Part shown: positions 1 to 9,194 of the stretch, piece after piece | Numbering within the stretch: position 1 is the first letter of the stretch | Layout: the number at the start of each line of letters is the position of its first letter | DNA from: Rhizobium oryzihabitans | Lineage (GTDB): Bacteria > Pseudomonadota > Alphaproteobacteria > Rhizobiales > Rhizobiaceae | DNA: 64,000 bases | Assembly (NCBI RefSeq): GCF_010669145.1 | Contig: NZ_CP048632.1 | Span: forward strand, 310,001 to 374,000 | Direction of reading: 5' to 3' | The notes under the pieces: generated by a model | Database searches by the model: none | What the model saw: only the letters and a program-made list of their open reading frames with translations | Told to the model about the DNA's origin: nothing | Position numbers and translations under genes: made by a program

Positions 1-41
1 GCCGGAACCATACGCATTGAAACGCCGGAAGGTAAAGCCCT

Positions 42-2174
42 ATGGATATCGCGCAGCTCGGCATCGAGGTCCAATCCGGCGGCGTCAAGAGCGCAACCAA
101 CGACCTGAAACAGTTCACGAATGCTTCTCGTGTTGCTGAGCGTGCTGCTGCTGGGCTTTCTGACGCATCAGGCAAGTTTTCCACATCTGAGATTGCGGGC
201 ATGGCTGCGGCTATGGGCACCGTGGAGAAGACGTCAAATGCAGCCGCTAAGGCACTCGCGGCTGCTTCTCTCGCCGCACAGCGTGCGGGGTCTGTGGGCG
301 CTTCTGGAGTAAAGTCCCTCGGTCAGGCATCCGGTGCTGCTCGCGCTCAGGTGCAGAACCTCTCTTATCAGATGCAGGATATCGTCACGATGATGGCGAT
401 GGGGCAGTCGCCTTTCATGCTGCTGGCCCAACAGTTGCCACAGGTGACGCAGAATGGCGGTCAGCTCAACGGCGTATTATCGGCCATCAAGCAGACAATC
501 ACCGGTCTGATAAGCCCTCTCGGCTTGGCAACGACTGCGTTTGTGCTGATTGGTAGCGCTGCGGTATCCTATTTCACCGAATGGATGTCCAAAGGTTCAG
601 AGAGCAACAAGATTGCCGAAGAGCAGGCGCGTCTTATCGAAGCTGTTGCTGACGAATGGGGTAAGGCAGTTCCAGCGCTCCAGGCCTACGTCGCAGCGCT
701 CAAGGACGCGAAGAGTGCCGCAGACCTAATCAACGTGACCAATACGCTCGCTGATAACCAGTGGGACTTGGCTCGTCAGCAGGTCCATAATCTGAACGTC
801 GAAATGGGTAACACCATTTCCCTTATGACGCAGGCAGGCGCAGAGAGCGAGACCATCTATTCCTTCCAGAAAGCCTGGGAGGACGTGACAAGGGCGGTTT
901 CTGAAGGGCGGCAGGATCTGGACGCTATGAAGCGCGTTCAGGACGCTCTTGCCAGTGCCATCTCGCAGACTGGCGTTCCGGCGCTCAGTGGCTTCGAAAC
1001 GGCGTTCAACGACCTATCACAGACGATCGCTGGCGCCACGCGGCAGGCTGCTACGTTCAGGGAGGCCGCGGTGCAGGCTTTGCTTGTCGGACAGAATGGC
1101 CCGAAATTGGGAGAACTGTCCCCGCTGTTCTCTGAGAACGGGCGCTTCTACTCGGGTGAAGACTTCACGCCACGTGATGCTCCGACACCATCGGGTCGTC
1201 CTCTTATCGAACTGGAGGGTTTGCCTAGTGTTGGAGGTGGGCGCACGAAGACCGCAAAGCAAAGCGGATACGAGACAGCCACTGCCTCAATCGCCGAGCA
1301 GACGCGCGCCCTACAAGCCCAGACAGCGGCTCAGTCCACCCTGAACCCGCTGGTGAGCGATTACGGGTATGCTGTGGCTAAAGCAAAGGTCGAGACTGAC
1401 TTACTGTTGGCCGCTGAGAAGGACAAGAAGGCGATCACGCCGGAATTGACGGCTCAGATCAGCGCGCAGGCCGAAAGCTATGCTCAGGCTGTTGTCGAAC
1501 AGAACCGGCTGACGGAAGCCACGAAGAAGGCGACGGAAGCGGTCAACTTCGTAAAGAACACGACGGCGGGCTTCATCAACGACCTTCGGGATGGCTTGAA
1601 GAATGGCGAGAGCTTCTGGGAATCGTTCAGCAACGCGGCGTTGAACGTCCTCGATCGTATCACCGACAAGCTGCTCAACGACGTCATGGATGCCATCTTC
1701 AAGGTGTCGAATGCCGGTTCCTCGTCTGGCGGCGGTGGCTTTCTGTCCAGCCTTTTTGGTGGGTTGTTCGGGGGAAAGTCCGCTTCGTCCTATGCGGGGC
1801 TATCTGGCGGCTTGTTCGCTGACGGTGGATATACTGGCAACGCATCTGCAAAGGCTGTGGCTGGCGTCGTACACGGCGGCGAATACGTCTTCTCCAAGAA
1901 GGCGACCGACAGGATCGGCATTGGCAACCTCGATGCCATGCATCGCAGCGCCAAGGGGTACGCAGTCGGCGGGTATGTTGGCTCTTCGGCCACGGTGACA
2001 CCGGCAAACAACAATGTGCAGGCAGGTGGTCAGTCGGTAGTCATGATCCAGCTTTCGCCGGAGCTGGTCGGGCAAATTCTGCAACAGGCGCAGGGCCAGA
2101 CGGTCCAGATCGTGAAGCAGAACAACAAGAACAAAAACAACCTCTATCAGAACGGGCAGGCGCAGAATGGCTGA
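42..2174 (+). CDS. Phage tail tape measure protein
   Basis: 710-residue protein that would set tail length and line the tail lumen before DNA ejection. The N-terminus is rich in Ala, Ser and Gln with long helical stretches. A hydrophobic segment lies near residues 150-180. The C-terminus is Gly-rich (about 560-590) and followed by a tape-measure-type tail containing FADGGYTG and GGEYVFSKKA. A purine-rich GGAAGG precedes the ATG. It overlaps the next gene by 8 bp. At 710 residues it is short for a siphovirus, which suggests a tail of roughly 100 nm by the usual 1.5 angstrom-per-residue rule (inference). The genes that should lie upstream are outside the window. Confidence 0.85.
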   Translation: MDIAQLGIEVQSGGVKSATNDLKQFTNASRVAERAAAGLSDASGKFSTSEIAGMAAAMGTVEKTSNAAAKALAAASLAAQRAGSVGASGVKSLGQASGAARAQVQNLSYQMQDIVTMMAMGQSPFMLLAQQLPQVTQNGGQLNGVLSAIKQTITGLISPLGLATTAFVLIGSAAVSYFTEWMSKGSESNKIAEEQARLIEAVADEWGKAVPALQAYVAALKDAKSAADLINVTNTLADNQWDLARQQVHNLNVEMGNTISLMTQAGAESETIYSFQKAWEDVTRAVSEGRQDLDAMKRVQDALASAISQTGVPALSGFETAFNDLSQTIAGATRQAATFREAAVQALLVGQNGPKLGELSPLFSENGRFYSGEDFTPRDAPTPSGRPLIELEGLPSVGGGRTKTAKQSGYETATASIAEQTRALQAQTAAQSTLNPLVSDYGYAVAKAKVETDLLLAAEKDKKAITPELTAQISAQAESYAQAVVEQNRLTEATKKATEAVNFVKNTTAGFINDLRDGLKNGESFWESFSNAALNVLDRITDKLLNDVMDAIFKVSNAGSSSGGGGFLSSLFGGLFGGKSASSYAGLSGGLFADGGYTGNASAKAVAGVVHGGEYVFSKKATDRIGIGNLDAMHRSAKGYAVGGYVGSSATVTPANNNVQAGGQSVVMIQLSPELVGQILQQAQGQTVQIVKQNNKNKNNLYQNGQAQNG

Positions 2175-2820
2175 TCCTGTTTCGCTCCCGTCCGTTGGGT
2201 GGAAGGAATGCACCTTCGATCCAGTCCAGCCTCGCAGCATCAACCGCATGGAAGGGCGTAGGACGGAATCGCAGTCGTTCGGCACTCCGTACTGGCGGGC
2301 AACCTATCAGGCCACGTGGCTGGACAAGGCCAAGTTCGGCCTGATGGATGCTTTCATGATGCAGGCGGGCGACGACGGCGAAACGTTCCTCGGGTATGAC
2401 GTCTTCCGCCCGCGACCTATCGCAATGGATACCGGTTCGCCCTTGTCCGGGACCAAGGCGGCTGGCGGCGCATTTAACGGCGATGCCTATCTGCAGGCGA
2501 TCACAGGAACGACGCAGTTGAACGTTGGCGGGCTTCCTGCCGGCTTCATCCTGTCGCCTGGCGATTACGTTGAACTGAGGATGTCTGTCCTCAAACGATC
2601 ACTTCACCGGGTTGTCGCCCCAGCCACGGCCTCAAGCGGCGGCTTTGTCACTCTCAACGTCCGTCATCCGGTCGACCGGGATCATTTCACCTCCAGTGCG
2701 ACGGTTCACTTCGAAAAGCCGTCGTGCACGATGCAGATCGACCCGGACAGCTATTCCGGCGCGAAGTCGTGGGATAACCGCGAGCCATCATTTAGCGCGA
2801 CAGAGGTCTTCGTATCATGA
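2167..2820 (+). CDS. Minor tail protein (distal tail position)
   Basis: 217 residues. It lies between the tape measure and the DUF2163 gene, where gene transfer agents and rhizobial siphoviruses carry the DUF2460 distal tail protein. The N-terminal half has W/Y-rich beta segments (SYWRATYQ-like, residues about 38-50) and the C-terminal half looks like an inserted beta domain ending in a predicted strand pair. I do not see a diagnostic DUF2460 signature, so the role is inferred from position. It overlaps the tape measure gene by 8 bp and the next gene by 4 bp (ATGA). Confidence 0.6.
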   Translation: MADPVSLPSVGWKECTFDPVQPRSINRMEGRRTESQSFGTPYWRATYQATWLDKAKFGLMDAFMMQAGDDGETFLGYDVFRPRPIAMDTGSPLSGTKAAGGAFNGDAYLQAITGTTQLNVGGLPAGFILSPGDYVELRMSVLKRSLHRVVAPATASSGGFVTLNVRHPVDRDHFTSSATVHFEKPSCTMQIDPDSYSGAKSWDNREPSFSATEVFVS

Positions 2821-3107
2821 GCGATACTCCAAAAACGTTGGCTGTGTCGGAGGCTGCCTGCGATGTCTATGTCGATGTCCGATACATCACGGCAAATTAC
2901 GATCCGTTCGAGCATGTTCGGCCAAGGGTCGAGGAAAAAATCGGGCAGATTAATTCGGTTATCCCTGAGGACACGCAGGACCCAGTTCTGGCGGAGCGCA
3001 GAGCATGCGCCATAAGAGCCCTGCAGCAGATGGGGCCGCACTACATGTCGGTCTCGACGGCAATTGCGATCGCTGATGCTATAATGAGGCGGTGCCATGA
3101 GCCTTGA
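2817..3107 (+). CDS. Small phage protein of unknown function
   Basis: 96 residues, mostly helical, with no motif I recognise. It starts in an ATGA overlap with the preceding tail gene and overlaps the DUF2163 gene by 11 bp, so it is translated as part of the tail operon. The last 35 residues read like a short helical bundle (QQMGPHY, then an Ala/Ile-rich stretch). It may be a tail assembly accessory protein. Confidence 0.6.
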   Translation: MSDTPKTLAVSEAACDVYVDVRYITANYDPFEHVRPRVEEKIGQINSVIPEDTQDPVLAERRACAIRALQQMGPHYMSVSTAIAIADAIMRRCHEP

Positions 3108-3684
3108 TCCCGTTGTCACAGCGCAGCTTGAAAAAGGCAGGATCGCTCGCCTCGATCTGATCCGCTTCGATCTCCCCGGCAAGACGGTGGGTTACCACCG
3201 CGGCGGCCGGTCCTACACATACAACGGCCTCGTGTATCTGCCGAACCGGTTTCTGGATATCGGCAGCATGACGTCGGCGGTGGGAACGGCAGTCACGACG
3301 CGCACCATCACGTTCTCGGATATTCCGGTTACCGACCCCGACGATGCAGTCGCGAAGATCGAGGAGTTCGACTACCAGAACTCGCCGGTGATCATTGCCC
3401 ATCTCTGCGGTGTTCCGAACACGAACGAGGTCTTGGGCATCCTCGCATCGTCCATCTATGAGATCGATCAGGTGCGCTACAACAAGGGCGCAGTGACCGG
3501 CTCGGAGCGCACGCTGACGATGGAGATCGATTTGCAGCCGCCCGGTCGCTCTGCGCGCGGATCTACCGGCGTCAAGCGTTCGATCGCTGAGCAGCAGTTC
3601 GACAACAGCCCTACAGACACTGGCCTCGAATACGTGGCCACCAACGCCAGCATTCCTGAGGAATGGGGCCAGAGGCAAGGCTGA
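3097..3684 (+). CDS. DUF2163 family baseplate hub/minor tail protein
   Basis: 195 residues. The opening pattern (RLDLIRFDLPGKTVGYHRGG, about residues 11-36), the TRTITFSDIP segment and the DYQNSPVIIAHLCG strand fit DUF2163 (phage BR0599 family), called the hub protein in the Rhodobacter gene transfer agent tail tip. It is short for the family (often about 280-300 residues), so the C-terminal domain seems to be missing or carried elsewhere. It is followed 4 bp later by the peptidase-like gene, as in the GTA order. Confidence 0.75.
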   Translation: MSLDPVVTAQLEKGRIARLDLIRFDLPGKTVGYHRGGRSYTYNGLVYLPNRFLDIGSMTSAVGTAVTTRTITFSDIPVTDPDDAVAKIEEFDYQNSPVIIAHLCGVPNTNEVLGILASSIYEIDQVRYNKGAVTGSERTLTMEIDLQPPGRSARGSTGVKRSIAEQQFDNSPTDTGLEYVATNASIPEEWGQRQG

Positions 3685-3688
3685 CCAC

Positions 3689-4093
3689 ATGAACCGTTTC
3701 CGAATTGTCGAAGCTACGCTGAACGCGGAGCTTGCGAAGCCGTATGCGTATGGCACTGCCGATTGCTTCTTCATGGGCTGTGCAATGATTGACGCGCTGA
3801 CAGGCGCAGAGACGGCCAAGAAGTATATCGGTAGCTACAAGACCCTCGCAGGCGCCCAGAAGGCCCTCAGGAAGCGGGGACACAAGTCTCTGGTGACATT
3901 CTTCACCGCAGAGCTTGAACAAGAGCCAAAGGGCGCCGCAGAGGCGCGGCTGGGGGATCTGGTCATCCTTCGTCTTGCTGATGGCGCTGAGCATGTCGGC
4001 GTCTGTCTCGGTATTCGCTTCGTCACAAAAACACCCGACGGCCGGCAGGATTACGGCCTCGGGGAAGTCATCGCCGCCTTTCATATCGGATAA
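3689..4093 (+). CDS. DUF6950/NlpC-P60-like tail peptidase
   Basis: 134 residues. An early Cys in the segment YGTADCFFMG (about 21-30) and a later His in AEHVGVCLG (about 100-108) match the Cys-His arrangement of NlpC/P60-related DUF6950 proteins. These usually lie between the DUF2163 protein and the tail tip protein and are thought to open peptidoglycan during DNA entry. Position and residues agree. Catalytic activity is inferred. No signal peptide is present, as expected for a tail component. Confidence 0.7.
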   Translation: MNRFRIVEATLNAELAKPYAYGTADCFFMGCAMIDALTGAETAKKYIGSYKTLAGAQKALRKRGHKSLVTFFTAELEQEPKGAAEARLGDLVILRLADGAEHVGVCLGIRFVTKTPDGRQDYGLGEVIAAFHIG

Positions 4094-4099
4094 TCGTCA

Positions 4100-6913
4100 A
4101 TGGCAATTTTTTCACTGATCGGCGGCGCCATAGCTGGTGCGCTGTTCGGCGGCTCTGTGCTGGCTGCGACCCTGATCAGCGGAGCACTTGCGTTCGGCGC
4201 TAGCCTTGCGTTCAGCTATCTAAAACGTCCGAAGAAGCGGACATATTCTGCCGTACAGGGCGAAACCAAGTACGGCGGGGATGTTGATGTTGAAACCCTG
4301 TTTGGTCACGGCAAGACAAAGGGTCAGCGCTCTTATTATGCGAAGTGGGGACAGGGGAATAAGTTCAACGGCGAAGTTTTTGTGCTGGCCAATGGCTGGT
4401 GCGATGGCCTGTTCGATTATTGCTTCGTATACGGTGAGCGCCGCGCGCTGATCCAGGTTGGCAACGTAGGCGGGGAAGCTGCTCACTACCGTGTCGACGG
4501 GTTCAGCGACAAGATATCGATCCGGTTCTACGACGGTCGCCCCGGTCAGCCGGTCGACGCAAAGCTAGTCGCGGACACAGCAACTCTTGGCAACGTCTGG
4601 AAAAGCACAAGCGTCAATGCGGGCCTCTGCTATGTCGTGGTCGAGCGCCTTTATGACAGTGCGCTTTTCGAGAAGGGCAAGCCCGAGTTCGAATTCGTCA
4701 TGCGTGGTCTGCGAGAGTATGACCCACGCAAGGATTCGACGGTTGCCGGCGGCTCTGGCCCGCAGCGCATCAACGATGCCTCGACGTGGGTGTTCACGCG
4801 CAACCCGGCTGTGCATCGCCTGAACTATCAGCTCGGCCTTCGGGCGATGAACTCCGGACGCACGCTGATTGGTGAGGGTAAGTCTCTCGGCCAGTTGGAC
4901 CTATCGACCTATTTCGTCGCCATGAACGTGTGTGACACCATCAAGGCCGGAAAGCCGACCTATGAGTGTGGCCTGTGGGTCAATGGCGCCGACGACCACA
5001 CAGAAGTGCTGAAAGAGTTTGAGGACGCGATGGCAGGCTACGGCCTGAACCGTCGTGGCCTCTCTGGCGTGATTGCTGGCGCACCGCAAATCCCGGTTCT
5101 CGAAATCACCAAAGACGATCTCGATATCGGTCGGGATAGCGAGTACCAGTTCAAGAAGTCTGCTTTCGAACGGTATAACCATCTCTCCGGTCAGTTCCTT
5201 TCGATCGATGATAATTGGAACCCGCAGAGCCTAAAGCCGGTCTATTCGAATGCTGACGTGGCAGCGGATGGCCGCAACCGGCAGACCAGCAACGATTTCC
5301 TTCAGGTCACGGACCCGGATATCGCCCAATACCTCCTGACGATCCGGTACCGCCAGAACCGCATGGGCGGCACGGCTGCTTTGCCTGTCAGCCTCCGCGT
5401 TGGCCTGAAGGTTCAGGAAGGCGAGTGGATCGTCTGGAATGGCCGCACATGGATGATCTCGGAGTGGATTTGCGACGAGAGCTTCAACATCACTCTGAAG
5501 CTGTCGGAGACCAGCGCTGACATCTACGATGACGGCGGCATTGATCCGGGCCCGGTGGTCATCCCGCCGACGCCACCGATAAACCCCTCGATCCTCACGA
5601 CCGTTCAGAACTTCACGGTCGAAACCGGGATGATCGAAGGTGCTGAAGGTTTCCAGACGCCGGTTCTCCGGTTCACCTGGGATCCCCCGCAAGACCCGTC
5701 GATTGTCGAAGTCATCTTCGAATACCGGATCAGCGGCCAGACGACTGTCTATACCGACGTCTGCAAAGACCCGGAGGCTGGCGTTTACCAGACCTCAAAG
5801 GATGTGATTTCGGGTGTGTTTTACAACGCTCGAGCCACGATCAGGACGGTGCCAGACAGGTTTAAGACATTCACGGCTTGGATTACTTCGGCCAACATCA
5901 CCGGCAATCAGACGGTGTTTGCAGAGATCGATCTGTCAAACATTGAAGAAGCGCTCGGATGGCTCCGCAACAGCACCAGAACCGCACAGGATGCCATCGA
6001 TGGCCTCATCGCCTCGCAGATGGAACTGGCGACGGTCGCGTACAAAGACACGCGGAAGCTCGCCAGAGAACTGTCCGTTGAGCTTGGTGCGGCCCGTGCC
6101 GAATATCGAGAGGATATCCAGCTTGCTGTGAACGAGACCATGGCCGTCGCGGGCAAGGTCGAAACGCTCACGGCGGCACTGGGAGGCAGTTCGGCGTTCG
6201 TCAATGTCGCATGGGCTGCCATCGCCGCTCCATCAGGATACGCAGCGCGGTATGGCGTGACGGCCGCTGTCAATGACGGCGCATATCGCGCAGCATCATT
6301 GCTGTTGGATGTCCCCGCCAATCCGGCACTGCCGACACGCGTGATTGTCCAGGCCGGACAATTTGTTGTCGCCAGTGACGACGGCAGTGTGATCAAGCAG
6401 CCTTTCACTGTGACTGGCGGCGTGCTCTACGCGAACGACATCAGGGCCAATACGCTTTCGGCATTTTCAAGCGTCTTGGGCAATGTCGACATTTCGAGCG
6501 CCTACATTGGCACACTGACTGTCGGCACTTCGAATATCGATCCTGGGGCGATCACAGTCGTCGAGACCGCAACGATGGGTGACATCACATCCGATGGATC
6601 TAGCTTTTACAACCTCGATGTAACCATAAACCATGGCGCAGGCTCCCCAAGGATACTTGTCACTGGTCAGAGCTATGTGCTGGACGATGTCGGTGGAACC
6701 CCAAGAGTGTGGTCGTTCGTCATTCGCGACCAAACAGGCAACGCCGGCCTTGAGGCGCTGCAGGGAAGCGGTGGATCGAATCCTATCAGTTGGATGGCCG
6801 TACATAACCCTCCCTCTGGCCGAACGCAGACCACCTACAGGCTTCAGCTTCAGGGTGGATCGTCCCTAAAGTTCAAGTCGAACAAGATCATTGCAATGGT
6901 CCTCAAGAGGTAA
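4100..6913 (+). CDS. Phage tail tip / host specificity protein (lambda J-like)
   Basis: 937 residues, the largest protein of this tail module. The N-terminus is hydrophobic (about residues 4-38), as in tail-tip proteins of this class. A beta-rich hub region covers about 60-480, with segments such as FVLANGWCDG and WIVWNGRTWMI. A proline-rich hinge (PGPVVIPPTPP, about 490-500) leads to a fibronectin-like region (500-600). Helical coiled-coil material (600-690) and a variable C-terminal fibre part follow. Gene order (after DUF2163 and the NlpC-like peptidase) supports a role in receptor contact and DNA ejection. The C-terminal third is the likely host-range part. Confidence 0.85.
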   Translation: MAIFSLIGGAIAGALFGGSVLAATLISGALAFGASLAFSYLKRPKKRTYSAVQGETKYGGDVDVETLFGHGKTKGQRSYYAKWGQGNKFNGEVFVLANGWCDGLFDYCFVYGERRALIQVGNVGGEAAHYRVDGFSDKISIRFYDGRPGQPVDAKLVADTATLGNVWKSTSVNAGLCYVVVERLYDSALFEKGKPEFEFVMRGLREYDPRKDSTVAGGSGPQRINDASTWVFTRNPAVHRLNYQLGLRAMNSGRTLIGEGKSLGQLDLSTYFVAMNVCDTIKAGKPTYECGLWVNGADDHTEVLKEFEDAMAGYGLNRRGLSGVIAGAPQIPVLEITKDDLDIGRDSEYQFKKSAFERYNHLSGQFLSIDDNWNPQSLKPVYSNADVAADGRNRQTSNDFLQVTDPDIAQYLLTIRYRQNRMGGTAALPVSLRVGLKVQEGEWIVWNGRTWMISEWICDESFNITLKLSETSADIYDDGGIDPGPVVIPPTPPINPSILTTVQNFTVETGMIEGAEGFQTPVLRFTWDPPQDPSIVEVIFEYRISGQTTVYTDVCKDPEAGVYQTSKDVISGVFYNARATIRTVPDRFKTFTAWITSANITGNQTVFAEIDLSNIEEALGWLRNSTRTAQDAIDGLIASQMELATVAYKDTRKLARELSVELGAARAEYREDIQLAVNETMAVAGKVETLTAALGGSSAFVNVAWAAIAAPSGYAARYGVTAAVNDGAYRAASLLLDVPANPALPTRVIVQAGQFVVASDDGSVIKQPFTVTGGVLYANDIRANTLSAFSSVLGNVDISSAYIGTLTVGTSNIDPGAITVVETATMGDITSDGSSFYNLDVTINHGAGSPRILVTGQSYVLDDVGGTPRVWSFVIRDQTGNAGLEALQGSGGSNPISWMAVHNPPSGRTQTTYRLQLQGGSSLKFKSNKIIAMVLKR

Positions 6914-6916
6914 TCC

Positions 6917-7150
6917 ATGACAGCCGGAAATCAGATGCAGGTTGACGCGCTCGTCGCGCTGCAGGAAGCAGAAGTGCGCGAAGAGTTCCTGAAGCAACGG
7001 ACTTTGCTGCTCGGGCAGCATCTCGTGATGCAGAAGCAGGAAAACAAAGCCCTTCTCGACAAGATCAACGGCCTTGAAGCCGATCTACGCCTTGCGAAAG
7101 GCGACAGCGATCCCGCCATAACGGTAACGGAGCATCCGAATAATGGCTAA
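6917..7150 (+). CDS. Small coiled-coil phage protein
   Basis: 77 residues, almost entirely one predicted coiled coil (Leu/Glu/Gln heptads across about residues 8-60). It starts 4 bp after the tail-tip gene and overlaps the tail fibre gene by 8 bp. Function is unknown. A small trimeric adaptor between tip and fibre is one possibility, from position alone. Confidence 0.6.
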   Translation: MTAGNQMQVDALVALQEAEVREEFLKQRTLLLGQHLVMQKQENKALLDKINGLEADLRLAKGDSDPAITVTEHPNNG

Positions 7151-8789
7151 CACCACATGGTATGGCGACGGTACGGCTACCGTTGCTGTCGGCTCTCGCA
7201 CTGTCACCGGCACGGACACAGGCTGGCTGACGGAAGTTGCTGGTCTGACCCCGATCAAGGTTGGAGACAAGTTTGGCATTCACGTCGGCCGCCCGATCGT
7301 GATCGAGCAGATCATCAGCGACACTGAGCTGCTGCTTGCTGATGATTGGCCCGGTCCGGCTCAGACAGATGCACCATACAAGATCGAGCTGACCTCGCCA
7401 ACGATTGCCGCAGTCGAAGCTATGCGCCGGCTGCTGGCGTCGTTGTCAAATGGCAACCTCGACAGCCTATCTGAAATCTCGGTCGGCACGGATGACATTC
7501 CGATCGGTATCGGGCCGGGTGTATTCGGAACAGTCAAAAAGTCTGAGCTGAAGGACGGCGTGCAGTTCGATGAGGCTGTTGCCGATTTGGCTGGTCGTGC
7601 CGCTTACGATACCGCCGCAGCTGACTTCCGCGTGCTGGTGGCCGATATTGGCGACGGTCGCTCCGCCGTCTACATCAAGGAGTCCGCGACTTCTGGCGAC
7701 TGGAGCGTGCCCTATTACATCACCGGCACGGTTGGCCCAGCTGGCGTCAATCAGCGCGGCAACTACAGCGCAGGCACGACCTACGCGATCCGCGATATCG
7801 TTCAGTATGAGGGATCGACGTGGATCGCCAAGGTGGAGACCACCGGCAATGCGCCGCCGACACTGCCGACTACAGAGAACACGCAGTGGCTTCTATTCGC
7901 TCGCTCTGGCACTCCGGGCGTGGTTGACCGCGGCGCCTATAGTGGAGCGACGGCCTACGCGACGAACGATATTGTTCTCAATAGTGGCTCGACGTGGATT
8001 GCGCTCCAGCCGACCACGGGGAACGCGCCACCAGTTCTGCCTGCCGAGAGCAACGCCTACTGGCGGCTGCTGGCCCGCAAGGGAACGGATGGAACGGGAA
8101 CGGGTGACGTTGTTGGGCCTGCCGGTGGCGTTGCGGTCAATGACTTGGCTGTCTTTGCCGATGCGACAGGCAAGCTTCTCAAGAAGGCGCCAAACAACGT
8201 TGTCGGCAATGCACTGTTGTCTCAGCTCGCCGCGCCTGCGATTAAGGGGCGGCTGACGGCCGGAACCGGCAACGTTGAGGACTTAACGCCTGCGCAAGCC
8301 AATCAGTTGTTGGGTGGATGGGAGCCTATTGGATCCCTTGATCTGACCGGTCAAACATCGGGCATAGTAAACAACCTTTCAGCGTTCAGAATTATAAAGA
8401 TATCGAGTGATTTCTCTCTCTCAGGAACGGACTACGCCATTGTGCAAGTCTCTACTGATAATGGCTCTACATTTCTTACCTCAACGGCTGACTACACTTA
8501 CAAGGTATCTGATGTTGGATCGTCAGGGACCGTCAGTGGTGGGGTTGGGTCATTTGCTGGAATACTCCTAGGAAACGGACAGGCTGGAAGTACCGCTAGT
8601 TTATTCGGCTTTAATAAGTCCAGAAGAGCAAGAGCTGTTGTCCTTCAGTCGTTCAGGACGGGTGATGACACGCTTAGAACCTTGTCATCAGAACTGCCAG
8701 GAACAACCGCAAGAAACGCAATTAGAATCGTATCTGCCGCATCCTTGTTCGCTTATGGCAGCTTCTTCTTCGAAGGGATACGAGGATGA
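7143..8789 (+). CDS. Tail fibre with two carbohydrate-binding-type repeats
   Basis: 548 residues. Two tandem repeats at about 205-255 and 263-315 share the pattern RG-Y-sg-tTYa--DIV---GSTWIA--(T/P)TGNAPP-LP, similar to the chitin-binding CBM5/12 fold often found in phage fibres. The N-terminal 190 residues probably attach the fibre to the tail. From about residue 390 the DNA becomes visibly more AT-rich and the protein Ser/Thr-rich (8330-8780), suggesting an exchanged receptor-binding tip. It overlaps the neighbouring genes by 8 and 4 bp. Confidence 0.8.
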   Translation: MANTTWYGDGTATVAVGSRTVTGTDTGWLTEVAGLTPIKVGDKFGIHVGRPIVIEQIISDTELLLADDWPGPAQTDAPYKIELTSPTIAAVEAMRRLLASLSNGNLDSLSEISVGTDDIPIGIGPGVFGTVKKSELKDGVQFDEAVADLAGRAAYDTAAADFRVLVADIGDGRSAVYIKESATSGDWSVPYYITGTVGPAGVNQRGNYSAGTTYAIRDIVQYEGSTWIAKVETTGNAPPTLPTTENTQWLLFARSGTPGVVDRGAYSGATAYATNDIVLNSGSTWIALQPTTGNAPPVLPAESNAYWRLLARKGTDGTGTGDVVGPAGGVAVNDLAVFADATGKLLKKAPNNVVGNALLSQLAAPAIKGRLTAGTGNVEDLTPAQANQLLGGWEPIGSLDLTGQTSGIVNNLSAFRIIKISSDFSLSGTDYAIVQVSTDNGSTFLTSTADYTYKVSDVGSSGTVSGGVGSFAGILLGNGQAGSTASLFGFNKSRRARAVVLQSFRTGDDTLRTLSSELPGTTARNAIRIVSAASLFAYGSFFFEGIRG

Positions 8790-9160
8790 AAATTCAGATC
8801 CTTGATGCGGAAACAGGCGAAGTCATCGAGCGGCCCATGACCACGGCAGAAATTGAAGAACGTCAGCAGTCCATCCCGCCGACCGTCCCCACCATCACCG
8901 ATTACGAAAACGCCATTCAGAACCTTGTCGATGAAACTGCCCGTGAGAAGCAGTTCCGCGACGGCGTGACGCTGGCATCCTACATCGGGTCGACAAAGCC
9001 GAAGTGGGCTGCAGAGGCGCAGGCCTTTGTCGCGTGGCGCGATAACGTCTGGTTCTATGCTTATGGCGAATTGGCCAAGGTGCAGGCAGGCCAGCGGCCT
9101 CAGCCTACCGTCGAACAGTTCCTTGGCGAGATCGCCCCCATCGCTTGGCCGGTAGCGTAA
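8786..9160 (+). CDS. Tail fibre assembly-type protein
   Basis: 124 residues, starting in an ATGA overlap with the tail fibre gene. The layout is typical of fibre-associated chaperones: a short N-terminal strand (MKIQILDAETGEVIE), a helix with a Tyr/Glu-rich stretch, then a W-rich C-terminal helix (WAAEAQAFVAWRDNVW). Assignment rests on position after the fibre and on general resemblance, not on a diagnostic motif. Confidence 0.55.
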   Translation: MKIQILDAETGEVIERPMTTAEIEERQQSIPPTVPTITDYENAIQNLVDETAREKQFRDGVTLASYIGSTKPKWAAEAQAFVAWRDNVWFYAYGELAKVQAGQRPQPTVEQFLGEIAPIAWPVA

Positions 9161-9194
9161 CCCGGCACCCATAACCACAATCAGGAGAAGCCTC

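Noticed and set aside
1-41. Possible 3' end of an upstream tail gene in one of two open frames
   Set aside because: Only about 41 bases are available, two frames are open and neither has a recognisable C-terminus.
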